Shown in pieces: positions 49,164 through 58,870 of a stretch of DNA of 64,000 nt. Position numbers and translations under genes: made by a program. Position 1 is the stretch's first letter, and every line of letters begins with the position of its first letter. The notes under the pieces were generated by a model. The model was not told the DNA's origin. It worked only from the letters and a program-made list of their open reading frames with translations, and searched no databases. The stretch comes from Shewanella woodyi ATCC 51908 (GTDB lineage: Bacteria; Pseudomonadota; Gammaproteobacteria; Enterobacterales; Shewanellaceae), in assembly GCF_000019525.1 (NCBI RefSeq), contig NC_010506.1, positions 620,001-684,000 of the forward strand, written 5' to 3'.

Positions 49164-49895
49164 CTAAATGGATAAGCCTAGGGCGGAAAGCATGGCCTTA
49201 CTATTTGCAGCTTTGGCGTTGGTAACGTGTTCGAGTCCATAAGCTAAAGCTTGCTCCTTAACTCGGGAGCTAGGGACTATAATATGACATGCACGCAGCC
49301 AAGCAAATAACTCTTTTGGTACAAGTTTGATTAGGCTATGGAGAATTTCTCCACTGGTGATGATAATCGTATCAACTTTTTCATCGTGCCATAGATAGGG
49401 AGTACGTTCATTAATGGCTGGGCAAGCTCTTTGGTATGTTTCCCAGTAATTAACCTTTGCTCCACGTTGGGTCAGTTTCTCAGCCAATGTTTCTCGCCCA
49501 CCAACTCCTCTGACAATCATGATATTTTGACCGGTAAGCTCTTGTAGATCGGCAAGGGTCAATAAACCTTCGGTTTGCTGGCAATCAGATGGTGCTGCAA
49601 ATGCGTCTATGCCTAATGCCTTTAAAGCTTGGAAAGTGGCGTCACCTACGGCATAAAATTGAGCTGTCTTGTGTTTTTTTAGCTCAATAACTTGTGAAGA
49701 GAACTCAACGGCATTGGTGCTGATAAAGATGATGATATCGGCGGCATTAAAATGAGCAATAGCATCTTGGTCTTGGTGAGTTTTACTTGCCTGAACTTCC
49801 AGTAAAGGCGTAATGATGTAAGGGACCCCAAGTTGAGTTAGGGCCTCTGACATCGACTGATTGCGGCCTTTTGGCCGCGTCAGTAATAGTTTCAT
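49164..49895 (-). CDS. hemD: Uroporphyrinogen-III synthase HemD (243 aa)
   Basis: HemD cyclises hydroxymethylbilane with inversion of ring D to give uroporphyrinogen III, the branch point to heme, siroheme and cobalamin. The sequence begins MKLLLTRPKGRN, a typical HemD start, and later shows the family pattern DTIIITSGEILHSL in the second lobe. Length is normal for the family (about 245 aa). It begins 9 bases after the hemC stop, so it is co-transcribed. The ribosome-binding site is weak, which is compatible with translational coupling to hemC. Confidence 0.93.
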   Translation of the reverse strand: MKLLLTRPKGRNQSMSEALTQLGVPYIITPLLEVQASKTHQDQDAIAHFNAADIIIFISTNAVEFSSQVIELKKHKTAQFYAVGDATFQALKALGIDAFAAPSDCQQTEGLLTLADLQELTGQNIMIVRGVGGRETLAEKLTQRGAKVNYWETYQRACPAINERTPYLWHDEKVDTIIITSGEILHSLIKLVPKELFAWLRACHIIVPSSRVKEQALAYGLEHVTNAKAANSKAMLSALGLSI

Positions 49896-49904
49896 CGACT
49901 GTGA

Positions 49905-50834
49905 CTACTTAATGTAAACAGCATCGAGAATGGTTTTAGCACCTTTGCTTAAGAGCTCTTCGGCAAGGGAGATCCCCAATGCTTTTGCATCGGTTTTAGG
50001 CCCTACTTTGGTTGATGCAATGATCTGAGTACCATCTGGGTTACCGACCAAACCGCGAAGGGTTAGCGTATCATCAACTATCTCTGCGTAGGCTCCAATT
50101 GGAACCTGGCAACCACCTTCAAGGTGCGTATTCATGGCGCGCTCTGCGATCACGCGAAAACGTGTTTCTGCATGCTCAAGGGGTGCTAATAGCGCTTTTA
50201 CACGCTCATCATCTGTGCGGCACTCAATACCAACAGCACCTTGACCATTCGCTGGCAGCGACTCTTCAGCTGAAATAAAGCTAGTGATGCGCTCTTCGAG
50301 CTTAAGTCTTTTAAGACCTGCAGCTGCTAGAATGATGGCATCATAGGTTCCAGCATCTAGTTTACCTAAACGAGTCCCCACGTTTCCGCGTAGATCGCGG
50401 ATCTGAAGGTCTGGACGCGCTGCTCTGATTTGGCATTGACGACGTAGGCTAGATGTACCAACAACAGCACCTTTTGGAAGCTCACTGATGCTCTTGTAGT
50501 TGTTAGAGACGAATGCATCACGAGGATCTTCACGCTCACAGATGATCTCTAGACCAAGACCTTCAGGGAAATCTACTGGTACATCTTTCATAGAGTGAAC
50601 GGCAATATCGGCTCTATTTTCAAGCATTGCAACTTCTAACTCTTTAACAAACAGACCTTTACCACCAACTTTTGCTAAAGGTGTATCAAGGATAATGTCA
50701 CCTTTAGTGCTCATAGGCAGAAGTTCTACCGTGAGATCTGGGTGAAACTTTTCAAGTTCAGCTTTTACAAATTCAGCTTGCCATAGTGCAAGCGGGCTTT
50801 TACGTGTAGCGATACGAATGACGTTTTGGGACAT
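49905..50834 (-). CDS. hemC: Hydroxymethylbilane synthase (porphobilinogen deaminase) HemC (309 aa)
   Basis: Polymerises four porphobilinogens to hydroxymethylbilane in the cytoplasm. I chose the ATG at 50834 ([19 protein letters not shown]), which gives the family length; an in-frame ATG 22 codons upstream would add an unconserved leader. Visible landmarks are D84 in HSMKDVP (catalytic Asp), the arginine-rich GTSSLRRQ and C242 in GGCQVPIGA, the dipyrromethane-cofactor cysteine, all at E. coli numbering. It is the first gene of hemCDXY and is divergent from cyaA, sharing the 296-bp spacer with it. Confidence 0.96.
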   Translation of the reverse strand: MSQNVIRIATRKSPLALWQAEFVKAELEKFHPDLTVELLPMSTKGDIILDTPLAKVGGKGLFVKELEVAMLENRADIAVHSMKDVPVDFPEGLGLEIICEREDPRDAFVSNNYKSISELPKGAVVGTSSLRRQCQIRAARPDLQIRDLRGNVGTRLGKLDAGTYDAIILAAAGLKRLKLEERITSFISAEESLPANGQGAVGIECRTDDERVKALLAPLEHAETRFRVIAERAMNTHLEGGCQVPIGAYAEIVDDTLTLRGLVGNPDGTQIIASTKVGPKTDAKALGISLAEELLSKGAKTILDAVYIK

Positions 50835-51041
50835 GCTCGATATTCCATCAGAGGCCTTAATTGCAGCAATGCTAACATTGCTCGACAGCAGATGTAACAT
50901 ATGGCGTTTGATTCTTTGAAGTTAGCCCAAATATCAAGAAGTAATTAACTATTTTTTACTTGATAAAACTCCAAATAAACGAAGCTGGTACTTTAATAAC
51001 CAAGCCATGATAAAGGTGAAGAGGTGGTGAGCAGAAGACGA

Positions 51042-51063
51042 AAGTGTGATCTTGGTCTCATTT
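51042..51063 (+). promoter_or_regulatory. Candidate CRP-cAMP site upstream of cyaA
   Basis: TGTGA-N6-TCTCA at 51045-51060, with A/T-rich flanks, matches 18 of 22 positions of the symmetric E. coli CRP consensus. It lies about 70 bp before the cyaA start. A TGaTAATAT element (extended -10 type) follows at 51086-51094, placing the site roughly 48 bp upstream of the presumed transcription start. Feedback control of adenylate cyclase by CRP is known in E. coli; the site could also affect the divergent hemC. Confidence 0.7.
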
Positions 51064-51130
51064 ATTCCACTGTTAGTGCAAAACATGATAATATTACGCT
51101 CCCATCTTAACCTGCAAGAAGCTATTCGAT

Positions 51131-53563
51131 TTGTTGAATATGGTTAACGATCAAAGCCACTTTGTTGAAACCGCCCAGAGATTGAATCGAATCCGGTTGG
51201 CTCGTGCGCTTGCCATCTTATCCCCGCTAAAACGGGATCTGTTACGCCTTATTCCACTGCTGTTTCATTTTCATCGAGTGGGTTATCCTGGTTACAACGG
51301 TCCGCTAACACCCTCGGGAATATTTAACTATCAAGCGAGTGAAAGTGAGTATTCCGCCTGCAGCACTTTAGGCTTGGTTCCACCTAATCTTCATCTTGTT
51401 AATCACCCTGCAATTGAGGGGATATATAGCATGGGAAGCATGGCCAGCTTTGGCCAAAACCCAAAAAGTGATGTGGATCTTTGGTTAGTGCATGACAGGC
51501 TACTTAGTCCTAATGAGTGTCGTTTGCTCGAGGAAAAATCAGCACTGATAAGTCAGTGGTTTGAGCAGTATGGTCTTGAGGTTAATATCTATCTGGTTCA
51601 CCCTGAGCAGTTTATTAAGTCTTCGGATTCTGATGAAGAGTTTCAAACTTCAATTGGTTTGGAGCACAGTGGTAGTGCCCAACATTGGTTACTGCTAGAA
51701 GAGTTCTACCGTAGTCAGATCTGTTTGGCTGGAAAAACGGTGGCTTGGTGGCCTGATGCAAAACGTTCTGAAGAGCTACTTTTTCTAGGTGATGTCAGTC
51801 AAATCCCCGCCAGTGAGTATTTTGGTGCTTCCCTTTGGCAGCTATATAAAGGCTTGAATAAACCTCATAAAGCCCTGTTAAAGGTATTGTTATTAGAGGC
51901 TTATGCGAGCCAATACCCAAATACTTGCTTAGTCAGTGGCAAAGTGTGGCAGAGAACGATGGAGGGTGATTTCTCAGCGGAAAATGATGCTTATTTTTTG
52001 CTTTATGAATCGATAGAGAGTTATCTACTAGCACAAGATGATCTTCGCCGATTAGATATTGTCAGGCGCTGTTTTTACCTTAAATGCGGTTTACGTTTAA
52101 GTGAGAAAAACCAAGCTAAAGATTGGCGCTATCACAAGCTGAGTATGTTAGTTGAGAATTGGAAATGGTCAAACAGCTTGCTGCAGACATTAGATCATTG
52201 TGAAGATTGGCATTGTGGCCAGTTGCAGTGGTTTAATGAACAGTTAAATGAGCTGATGTTAGGTAGTTATCAAACCTTGCTGCAGTTTGCCTCGACCCAG
52301 AAACTGAGTAAGAGCTTAAAGTTATCAGAGTTAGGCTTGCTTACCCGTAAACTTCATACCTACTTCAGCTCAGATATTCAGCAAATTATTAGTTTAAATC
52401 GCCTGTGGAGTGACTCAGTATGTGAGGCTGATCTCACCATTATCTATAGCAAAAACTCTCAGGAGTACTGTCTTTATCGTTGTAAGCCTGCCCCAAGAAA
52501 TTTTATCGGTCAGCGAGCGGTTTATCGCTCAAAAAGTAAAGCTAAATTGATGGCCTGGGCCTGTCTAAACGGAGTCGCAAATGATGCGACCGCTTGGTAT
52601 GAGTTTAGTGAAGGAAAGCGTAAGTCCTCTAGTTTGTCTAAAGCTTCTAAGCGCTTGGTGACATTCTTTGAACATGCAGACCTTAGGGTCTCTAAGATGG
52701 ATTTTTGTCAGCCTTGGCGCTATAAAAAGTTGGTCTTCTTACTGAATTTTAACCATGACCCTACTGGCCTCTGGCAGGGACAAGAGATCATGGTGGACTA
52801 TATGAATGCCAATATTTTCTCTCTGGGGCGGGAGCAGAAAAACATGTTGGAATCGATAGATATAATCTGCTTGAACTCATGGGGAGAGTGGCACTGTCAC
52901 CATTATGAGGGAGAGTTTGGTCTGTTAGATGCACTGTGCTTTATTACCGCTGGAATTAGACGAGGTGCGGGTGATATCGCGATAGAGGTGATCAGCTGCT
53001 CTACTAAGTTAAAGTCACAATTTGAGCGCACTGTAGGGAATCTAATGCAGCGAGCCATTCGTTTGAGTTTACAAGTGTCGAGCTCGGCAACTTTAGTTTA
53101 TCCGCTAAAAGTTAGTGGAATAGAGTATGGACTTTTCTTTAATAGTAAAGGAATGGTGTATCAAAACCTTAATGATACTAAAGGCCTGTTTCAGCAACTA
53201 ACGAAGAAAAAGCTGCTGGAATTACCAAGACCAGATTTGGGGAATGAGCCTTTTAGTAAGGTACCTGAAGTGATTCAGGATTTTGCCGCTCGGGGAGCAA
53301 TTCAATATTTTTTGAGGCAAAATGAGCAGGAGTTGGATGTGTTCATTCTTAATGAGAGCAATGAGTTAGATCATTATCAGCAATCAGGTATCGACATTGA
53401 TGAGTTGGTGAGTAAAGTGAGCCACCATCATGCATTTGAGGAGTTTAAAGCCTCGCAGCAGAGATTTAATTTACCGCAGTTTTTCCGCTTGATCCGCGTG
53501 GATGGAAGGTTAAGAGCACTGCCCTTTGGGATCTCTGTTGATGAGGTCGATTTTGAGTTTTAA
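51131..53563 (+). CDS. cyaA: Class I adenylate cyclase CyaA (810 aa)
   Basis: Makes cAMP from ATP, the signal for CRP. The N-terminal catalytic half has the nucleotidyltransferase signature GSMASFGQ followed by D114-V-D116, and EYFGASLWQLYKG matches E. coli CyaA nearly word for word. The C-terminal half, thought to be regulatory in enterobacteria, ends NLPQFFRLIRVDGR, shortly before the equivalent end in E. coli (848 aa). I kept the TTG at 51131: AAGAAG lies 9 nt upstream and E. coli cyaA also starts at TTG. An ATG three codons later (51140) is the alternative. A bidirectional terminator separates it from cyaY. Confidence 0.95.
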   Translation: MLNMVNDQSHFVETAQRLNRIRLARALAILSPLKRDLLRLIPLLFHFHRVGYPGYNGPLTPSGIFNYQASESEYSACSTLGLVPPNLHLVNHPAIEGIYSMGSMASFGQNPKSDVDLWLVHDRLLSPNECRLLEEKSALISQWFEQYGLEVNIYLVHPEQFIKSSDSDEEFQTSIGLEHSGSAQHWLLLEEFYRSQICLAGKTVAWWPDAKRSEELLFLGDVSQIPASEYFGASLWQLYKGLNKPHKALLKVLLLEAYASQYPNTCLVSGKVWQRTMEGDFSAENDAYFLLYESIESYLLAQDDLRRLDIVRRCFYLKCGLRLSEKNQAKDWRYHKLSMLVENWKWSNSLLQTLDHCEDWHCGQLQWFNEQLNELMLGSYQTLLQFASTQKLSKSLKLSELGLLTRKLHTYFSSDIQQIISLNRLWSDSVCEADLTIIYSKNSQEYCLYRCKPAPRNFIGQRAVYRSKSKAKLMAWACLNGVANDATAWYEFSEGKRKSSSLSKASKRLVTFFEHADLRVSKMDFCQPWRYKKLVFLLNFNHDPTGLWQGQEIMVDYMNANIFSLGREQKNMLESIDIICLNSWGEWHCHHYEGEFGLLDALCFITAGIRRGAGDIAIEVISCSTKLKSQFERTVGNLMQRAIRLSLQVSSSATLVYPLKVSGIEYGLFFNSKGMVYQNLNDTKGLFQQLTKKKLLELPRPDLGNEPFSKVPEVIQDFAARGAIQYFLRQNEQELDVFILNESNELDHYQQSGIDIDELVSKVSHHHAFEEFKASQQRFNLPQFFRLIRVDGRLRALPFGISVDEVDFEF

Positions 53564-53589
53564 AAGAGGCTTACTGAAGCCTCTTTTTT
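53562..53589. terminator. Bidirectional intrinsic terminator between cyaA and cyaY
   Basis: The stem AAAAGAGGCTT pairs with AAGCCTCTTTT around the loop ACTG, followed by T on the plus strand. On the minus strand the A-run beside the stem becomes T. It overlaps the cyaA stop and serves both converging genes. Confidence 0.88.
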
Positions 53590-53599
53590 CTTTCAGCAC

Positions 53600-53929
53600 T
53601 TACAGAGAAAGCTGAATATCACCTTGTTTCAAAATGGAGTCTATTACAAACGGCATGAATTCACCGCCGTTTCGCTCATCTATCCATTTTCCCTCAACAA
53701 ATGAGAAATGGTAACCGCCAAATTTGGTTGCAACCCAGATCTGATGTAGAGGCTCCTGCTTATTAATCACAATTTTAGAGGTGTCTTCAAAAGTGAGTTG
53801 TAGCACATTGCCAGATGCATCGATATCGACATCTGCATCTTGCTCATCAATTGCGATTTCAATCGCATTATCAATTGCCTGAAACATCTCATCGGCTAAC
53901 TGATGAAACTCTGTATCTGTCATTGCCAT
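53600..53929 (-). CDS. cyaY: Frataxin-like iron-sulfur protein CyaY (109 aa)
   Basis: Bacterial frataxin binds iron and modulates iron-sulfur cluster assembly by IscS. Length is normal for CyaY. Visible are the acidic first helix ([16 protein letters not shown]), the strand segment [13 protein letters not shown] and the conserved surface [16 protein letters not shown] lies 10 nt before the first ATG; a second ATG two codons on is possible. It faces cyaA, as in many gammaproteobacteria, and is divergent from lptM. Confidence 0.94.
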   Translation of the reverse strand: MAMTDTEFHQLADEMFQAIDNAIEIAIDEQDADVDIDASGNVLQLTFEDTSKIVINKQEPLHQIWVATKFGGYHFSFVEGKWIDERNGGEFMPFVIDSILKQGDIQLSL

Positions 53930-54175
53930 AGGGGGTTGATCCTTGCTGAGTCTAGCGAATTATCTATTTAGCGATTCTATCAATGAGAGGCTTGTGCTCC
54001 AATCATTTTTACCGTTTGTCCGCTTATAACTCATATTTAATTCATCTTTATTATGGTTTCGACAGTAATTAATAGGAATAGTATGTATTAGCACTATATG
54101 TGCTTGACGTTGAAAGCCTAACTCTGCAACATCGGTAGACTGAGTGGGGTGAAGAGTAAGTGCTTTTAATACCCT

Positions 54176-54205
54176 TTGGCATGAAACATTGGATATACAA
54201 ATAAT
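54176..54205 (+). promoter_or_regulatory. Weak candidate promoter for lptM-lysA
   Basis: TTGGCA (54176-54181) and AATAAT (54200-54205) are 18 bp apart just before lptM. The match is modest and the leader would be very short, so treat it as tentative. The rest of 53930-54216 shows no gene I can support. Confidence 0.3.
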
Positions 54206-54216
54206 CGGATAGATAG

Positions 54217-54372
54217 ATGTTGAGAAAAATGAAACTGTGTTCACTGATATTGCTTACCAGCCTCTTTATTGTTGCTTGTGGTCAGAAAGGGCCGCTGTAT
54301 AAATCGCCAGACAAACAAGATAACCAAAAGCAAGAACAGGAACAGCCGAAGAAACAAAGTATTAAGGAATAA
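54217..54372 (+). CDS. lptM: LptM (YifL) small lipoprotein (51 aa)
   Basis: Translating from 54217 gives a 51-residue lipoprotein. A basic start (MLRKMK) and hydrophobic core are followed by the lipobox IVAC with Cys21, then GQKGPLYKSP, the hallmark of LptM/YifL, and a Lys/Gln/Glu-rich tail. LptM is an outer-membrane lipoprotein that assists assembly of the LptD/LptE lipopolysaccharide translocon in E. coli. An internal ATG at 54229 with GAG 7 nt upstream could be the true start (47 aa). Its stop is 4 bases before the lysA start, as expected for the cyaY-lptM-lysA/dapF neighbourhood. Confidence 0.88.
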   Translation: MLRKMKLCSLILLTSLFIVACGQKGPLYKSPDKQDNQKQEQEQPKKQSIKE

Positions 54373-54376
54373 AGGT

Positions 54377-55621
54377 TTGGATCATTTTCTCTATAAAAAT
54401 GGTGAGCTGCTAGCTGAAGATTGTCAGGTTGCAGAGCTTGCCCGCACATACGGTACCCCACTTTACATCTATTCTCGCGCGACGTTAGAACGTCATTGGC
54501 ATGCGTTCGACAGCGCTGTGGCTAATCATCCTCACCTTATCTGTTATGCAGTCAAAGCAAACTCAAACATTGCCGTACTCAATGTACTGGCGCGTTTGGG
54601 TAGTGGATTTGATATCGTCTCTGGTGGTGAGCTCTCTCGCGTCATTGAGGCGGGGGGCGACCCTAAAAAGGTGGTTTTCTCCGGTGTCGGAAAAACTGTT
54701 GAAGAGATGGAGATGGCACTGAATTTAGGGATACATTGTTTTAATGTTGAATCCGCTGCCGAACTTGAACAGCTTAATCTTGTTGCACTGAAATTAGGTA
54801 AAATTGCACCAGTTTCACTACGTGTAAATCCTGATGTTGATGCTGGTACTCATCCCTACATATCGACTGGACTAAAAGAGAATAAGTTTGGTATCGCCAT
54901 GGATGATGCTGAGGCAATATTTGCTCGTGCCCACGCCTTACCTGGTTTACAGGTCAAAGGTGTTGACTGCCATATCGGTTCACAGTTAACTGAAATTAAA
55001 CCTTTTCTCGATGCTATGGATCGTATTTTGGCGCTTATCGATCGTCTTGCAGAGCAAGATATCATTATTGAGCATTTTGATGTTGGCGGGGGATTAGGTG
55101 TCACTTATGATGATGAAACACCACCTCAACCCGATGTTTATGCCAGTGCTTTGGTTGAACGCTTAGGTGATAGAAAGCTCAAATTGATTTTTGAACCAGG
55201 TCGTGCGATTGCAGCAAACGCAGGTATTTTTGTGACTCAAGTGCTTTACCTTAAAGGTAATAGCGATAAGCATTTTGCCTTGGTCGATGGTGCGATGAAC
55301 GATCTTATTCGTCCTTCACTCTACAGTGCTTGGCAGAAGATAATCCCTGTTGTGCCGCGTGAGGGAGAGAGCCGTAATTATGACATCGTTGGACCAGTTT
55401 GTGAGACAGGTGATTTCTTAGGTAAAGAGAGGGAGCTGTGCCTCGAGCCACAAGATTATCTGGCTGTTCGTTCATCGGGCGCCTATGGCTTTACAATGTC
55501 TTCGAACTATAATTCCCGCCCTAGAGCTGCCGAGGTGATGGTTGATGGTGAGCAGGCTCATTTGATTCGCCAACGAGAAAAGTTGTCACAACTCTGGCAA
55601 GGTGAGCAGTTACTGCCGTAG
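54377..55621 (+). CDS. lysA: Diaminopimelate decarboxylase LysA (414 aa)
   Basis: PLP enzyme that converts meso-diaminopimelate to lysine, the last step of the pathway. I chose TTG at 54377 (giving MDHFLYKNGEL): AAGGA lies 8 nt upstream, it begins right after lptM and it gives the normal length. The longer open frame starting inside lptM is not coding there. Landmarks: K60 in YAVKANSN (PLP Schiff base), H199 in CHIGSQ, E273-PGR, and C342 in GPVCETGDF, which completes the active site of the dimer partner. It is followed after 72 bp by dapF, which makes its substrate. Confidence 0.95.
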   Translation: MDHFLYKNGELLAEDCQVAELARTYGTPLYIYSRATLERHWHAFDSAVANHPHLICYAVKANSNIAVLNVLARLGSGFDIVSGGELSRVIEAGGDPKKVVFSGVGKTVEEMEMALNLGIHCFNVESAAELEQLNLVALKLGKIAPVSLRVNPDVDAGTHPYISTGLKENKFGIAMDDAEAIFARAHALPGLQVKGVDCHIGSQLTEIKPFLDAMDRILALIDRLAEQDIIIEHFDVGGGLGVTYDDETPPQPDVYASALVERLGDRKLKLIFEPGRAIAANAGIFVTQVLYLKGNSDKHFALVDGAMNDLIRPSLYSAWQKIIPVVPREGESRNYDIVGPVCETGDFLGKERELCLEPQDYLAVRSSGAYGFTMSSNYNSRPRAAEVMVDGEQAHLIRQREKLSQLWQGEQLLP

Positions 55622-55645
55622 ACTGTAGCTATAAGACTTTAGTTT

Positions 55646-55669
55646 GTGCTGCATATCTGTGTGCAGCAC
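55646..55669 (+). terminator. Hairpin between lysA and dapF (weak terminator or attenuator)
   Basis: A perfect 8-bp stem GTGCTGCA/TGCAGCAC with an 8-nt loop is followed by GCTCCTATTTT, a poor U-tract. It may reduce read-through or set an mRNA end without fully separating lysA from dapF. Confidence 0.5.
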
Positions 55670-55693
55670 GCTCCTATTTTAAGGATGTAGACT

Positions 55694-56533
55694 TTGATTC
55701 ATTTCGCTAAGATGCATGGCTTAGGCAATGATTTTATGGTGGTTGATGGTGTTACGCAGAATGTATTTTTTTCGCCTGAACAGATCAAACGTCTGGCTGA
55801 TAGAAATTTTGGCGTAGGTTTCGATCAACTGCTTTTGGTAGAGCCTCCCTACGATCCCGATCTCGATTTTCACTATCGTATCTTTAACGCCGACGGTGGA
55901 GAGGTTGAGCAGTGTGGCAATGGCGCTCGCTGTTTTGCCCGGTTTGTTCGAAATAAAGGACTAACCAACAAGCATAAGATTAAGGTGAGCACCTCAAACG
56001 GTAAGATCACCTTACGATTAGAGCGCGATGGTAATGTGACGGTCAATATGGGCGTGCCTGTATTGGATCCAAGCAAGATCCCCTTTAATGCGAAACGAGT
56101 TGAGAAAACTTACCTGCTTCAGACCAGTAGTTCCCACGCGATGGAGACCTTCTTGTGTGGTGCAATATCGATGGGAAATCCTCATTGTGTCTTGGAAGTC
56201 GAGGATATCGAACATGCTGAAGTCGAGCGCATCGGTGCTCTTTTAACCCAAAATGAGCGTTTTCCTAAGGGCGTTAACGTTGGCTTTATGCAGGTCATTG
56301 ATGCCGGGCATATCAAGCTAAGAGTCTATGAGCGCGGCGCGGCTGAAACTCTCGCTTGTGGCACTGGAGCTTGCGCTGCTGCGGCTGTTGGCCAGTTGCA
56401 GGGGAAATTGAATAAAATGGTTCGTGTTGATCTTCCCGGTGGTACACTGACGATTAACTGGGAAGGTGAGGGGAATCCTTTGTGGATGACTGGGCCTGCC
56501 GAACATGTATATGATGGACAGATACCTCAATGA
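55694..56533 (+). CDS. dapF: Diaminopimelate epimerase DapF (279 aa)
   Basis: PLP-independent epimerase that turns LL-diaminopimelate into the meso form for lysine and peptidoglycan. Both catalytic cysteines are visible: C74 in EQCGNGARC and C222 in LACGTGACA. The start is TTG at 55694 with AAGGA 8 nt upstream, giving [14 protein letters not shown], the usual DapF N terminus. Length is normal. The stop overlaps the start of the DUF484 gene by 4 bases, so the two are translationally coupled. Confidence 0.96.
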   Translation: MIHFAKMHGLGNDFMVVDGVTQNVFFSPEQIKRLADRNFGVGFDQLLLVEPPYDPDLDFHYRIFNADGGEVEQCGNGARCFARFVRNKGLTNKHKIKVSTSNGKITLRLERDGNVTVNMGVPVLDPSKIPFNAKRVEKTYLLQTSSSHAMETFLCGAISMGNPHCVLEVEDIEHAEVERIGALLTQNERFPKGVNVGFMQVIDAGHIKLRVYERGAAETLACGTGACAAAAVGQLQGKLNKMVRVDLPGGTLTINWEGEGNPLWMTGPAEHVYDGQIPQ

Positions 56534-57168
56534 CCAAAGCTTCAAAAGAGAAGACTCCAGCCCCTTTCGATGAACTCTTAATCCGAGAGTTTCTGCTGGA
56601 TAATCCTGATTTTTTTAATCGCTATCCAGAGCTTTTACTGGCGATGCAGATCCCTCACGCAGAGCGTGGTGCCATCTCGTTAATCGAACGCAAGCAGGAG
56701 ATGTTCCGCAATCGAGTTCAGCAACTTGAGGAGGAGATCACCTCTCTGTTGGGAATGGCTTCACGCAATGAGATGATCTATATGTTTAATACCGCGTTAT
56801 CACTTAAATTGCTCAAGTGTGAAGATTTAGGCGAGCTTAGGCAGGTGTTATCTGAAGGGTTAAAAACACAGTTTCACTTTAGCCATGTTCGACTTATCAC
56901 TGTGCATGATATCGATAGCGAGTTATCGCAGATATGGAGTAAGCGCCTGAATCAGGGTTATTACTTCGGCAGACTGACAATGAGTGAGTCAAAGCGGTTA
57001 TTTGGCAGTGAAGTGGGATCCGTTGCCCTATCTCGACTTTCTGAAGAGTGTGGTCAGGTGATTTTTGCTATTGCCAGTCAAGATGCGATGCATTTTCACC
57101 CAGAGATGGACAACTTGTTACTGGATCAGCTTAAACAACTGTTAGATCATCTACTGCCTAAACTTTAA
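56530..57168 (+). CDS. DUF484 family protein (YigA-like, 212 aa)
   Basis: Member of the DUF484 family found between dapF and xerC in many gammaproteobacteria. The N-terminal part carries the family pattern [16 protein letters not shown] and then [22 protein letters not shown], a predicted coiled coil. The C-terminal half (about 90-212) looks like a GAF-type domain by pattern, but I see no diagnostic ligand residues. Function is unknown. It overlaps dapF by 4 bases and ends 20 bases before xerC. Confidence 0.88.
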   Translation: MTKASKEKTPAPFDELLIREFLLDNPDFFNRYPELLLAMQIPHAERGAISLIERKQEMFRNRVQQLEEEITSLLGMASRNEMIYMFNTALSLKLLKCEDLGELRQVLSEGLKTQFHFSHVRLITVHDIDSELSQIWSKRLNQGYYFGRLTMSESKRLFGSEVGSVALSRLSEECGQVIFAIASQDAMHFHPEMDNLLLDQLKQLLDHLLPKL

Positions 57169-57188
57169 GTTATCGTCTGAGGAGTTCT

Positions 57189-58088
57189 ATGGAAGTTAAT
57201 TGGTTCCAGCACTTCGAAAGCTACCTTAGCGCTGAGCGTCAGTTGTCTAAGCATACTGTTCGTAACTATCTTTTTGAGTTAAATCGTGTTGACCAACTGC
57301 TTGATGACTCAACATCTTGGCTAAGTGTTTCTCGAGAGCAGATCCAAAGTGCCATGAGTCAGCTACACCGAAGGGGTCTCAGTCCTCGCTCACTTTCGCT
57401 TACCCTTTCGGCTGTTAAACAGTTTTGTGAGTTTCTACTTCGCGAAGGCGTTATACAGACCAATCCAGCGATAAACCTTAGTGCGCCAAAGCAAAACAAG
57501 CCTCTGCCTAAAAATATGGATCCAGATTCAGTGAGCCATCTACTTGAGATAGATGGTGATGATCCTTTGAGTCTGAGAGATAAGGCGATTATGGAGCTGT
57601 TTTACTCATCAGGTTTGCGTTTAGCGGAGTTGGCGGCTTTGAATATCTCAGATATTCAATTTTCTGAGCGTCTGGTGAAGGTGCTAGGTAAAGGGGGAAA
57701 GGAGCGAATTTTACCCATAGGCAAGATGGCTATAAGCGCGATAGATAAGTGGTTAGCGTGCCGACGCTTGATACCTTGCGAACACGATGCGCTGTTTATC
57801 ACCAATAAAGGAACTCGCCTAGCCCATAGAAGTATTCAGGCTCGTTTGTCTAAATGGGGCCAGGAGCAAGCTTTAAATATGCGAGTGCACCCGCATAAGT
57901 TAAGACACTCTTTTGCGACGCATATGCTTGAGTCTAGCGCCGATCTGCGTGCGGTTCAGGAGTTGTTGGGACATGCGAACCTCTCGACGACTCAGATCTA
58001 TACTAGTCTTGATTTTCAACATCTGGCAAAGGTGTATGACGGTGCTCATCCAAGAGCGGCAAAAGCTAAGAAGGATAAGAGTGAATGA
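57189..58088 (+). CDS. xerC: Site-specific tyrosine recombinase XerC (299 aa)
   Basis: XerC works with XerD at the dif site to resolve chromosome dimers at division, under FtsK control. The N-terminal SAM-like DNA-binding domain covers about residues 1-95. The catalytic set is complete: R144 in SGLRLAEL, K168 in GKGGKER, H236-KL-R239, H262 in LGHANLST and nucleophile Y271. Each lies four positions before its E. coli XerC counterpart, which argues for XerC over XerD or a phage integrase. The stop overlaps the next gene's ATG by 4 bases. Confidence 0.96.
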   Translation: MEVNWFQHFESYLSAERQLSKHTVRNYLFELNRVDQLLDDSTSWLSVSREQIQSAMSQLHRRGLSPRSLSLTLSAVKQFCEFLLREGVIQTNPAINLSAPKQNKPLPKNMDPDSVSHLLEIDGDDPLSLRDKAIMELFYSSGLRLAELAALNISDIQFSERLVKVLGKGGKERILPIGKMAISAIDKWLACRRLIPCEHDALFITNKGTRLAHRSIQARLSKWGQEQALNMRVHPHKLRHSFATHMLESSADLRAVQELLGHANLSTTQIYTSLDFQHLAKVYDGAHPRAAKAKKDKSE

Positions 58089-58804
58089 TCCGTTGCTACA
58101 TTAAGCCTGAAGAGATAAGCGCGATCAGTTTTGATCTCGATGATACCCTTTATGATAACTCCCCCATTATTGAGAAAGCTGAGGCTGAATTAGCTCACTT
58201 TTTACATCATAAATATCCACGCACAAGCCAGTTTGAGAGAGAGGACTGGTTTGCCCTAAAGCGAAAATTGCAAAAAGAGCGACCTGAACTTTGTCATGAT
58301 ACAGGCTTAGCAAGGGTGTCTGTGTTGACGCTTGGTTTGCGTCAGTTAGGCTATTCTGTGAAAGAGGCCGAAGCTGGTGGACTCGAAGGGCTTCAATGTT
58401 TTTTACAATATCGCTCAGACTTTACTCTCTCTCAACCTGTGCTAGAACTACTGCATGGTTTAAAGCAAAAGTATCGACTTGTTGGGATAACTAACGGTAA
58501 TGTCGATGCTTCCCGTATTGGGTTGGGCTCTCTATTTGATTTTGTTCTCTCTCCGGGTAACGGTGTGCGGATGAAGCCAGCACCAGATATGTTTAACGTA
58601 GCCTTAGACAGGCTAAATATACCTGCGGTTCAGTTACTTCATGTGGGTGACAGTCACAGCTCTGATGTGGTGGGCGCAAGGTTAGCAGGGTGCCAATCTC
58701 TGTGGCTTAATCCCGCTTTTGGGAGGAGCAAAGTTGAGCAAGCTAAGGCTTATTTACCCCATATTGAGATAGATAATATTAAGCAGCTTAAACTGCTTAT
58801 TTAG
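58085..58804 (+). CDS. yigB: HAD-superfamily hydrolase, YigB-like (239 aa)
   Basis: In E. coli YigB is an FMN/5-amino-ribitylaminouracil-phosphate phosphatase encoded after xerC. HAD motifs are all present: D17-L-D19-DTLYDN (nucleophile and acid/base), the Thr of GITNGN, Lys in KPAPDMF and the acidic motif [11 protein letters not shown]. The cap domain is the helical insert after motif I. The gene overlaps xerC by 4 bases and is the last of the dapF cluster. Exact substrate is inferred from position and family, not proved. Confidence 0.9.
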   Translation: MIRCYIKPEEISAISFDLDDTLYDNSPIIEKAEAELAHFLHHKYPRTSQFEREDWFALKRKLQKERPELCHDTGLARVSVLTLGLRQLGYSVKEAEAGGLEGLQCFLQYRSDFTLSQPVLELLHGLKQKYRLVGITNGNVDASRIGLGSLFDFVLSPGNGVRMKPAPDMFNVALDRLNIPAVQLLHVGDSHSSDVVGARLAGCQSLWLNPAFGRSKVEQAKAYLPHIEIDNIKQLKLLI

Positions 58805-58824
58805 CAGAAAAAGAAACAGAAAAG

Positions 58825-58854
58825 AAAATGGCCTATAGAGATAGGCCATTTTTT
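58825..58854. terminator. Bidirectional terminator between yigB and adhesin D
   Basis: A 12-bp stem (AAAATGGCCTAT with its complement) with loop AGAG is flanked by A-rich and T-rich runs, so it works on both strands for the converging genes yigB and adhesin D. Confidence 0.9.
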
Positions 58855-58870
58855 AAGTGAAGCTTAGTAT

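Noticed and set aside
50835..50900. Longer hemC start at 50900
   Set aside because: It adds 22 residues not seen in HemC; the start at 50834 places C242 and D84 at the E. coli positions.
53960..54244. 94-codon minus-strand open frame between cyaY and lptM
   Set aside because: It overlaps the lptM start, has no recognisable motif and a mixed, unlikely composition. The spacer is better explained as a divergent promoter region.
54269..54376. Upstream extension of lysA to 54269
   Set aside because: It would lie inside lptM in another frame and encode a basic, Asn/Lys/Arg-rich stretch absent from LysA. TTG at 54377 has a good ribosome-binding site.
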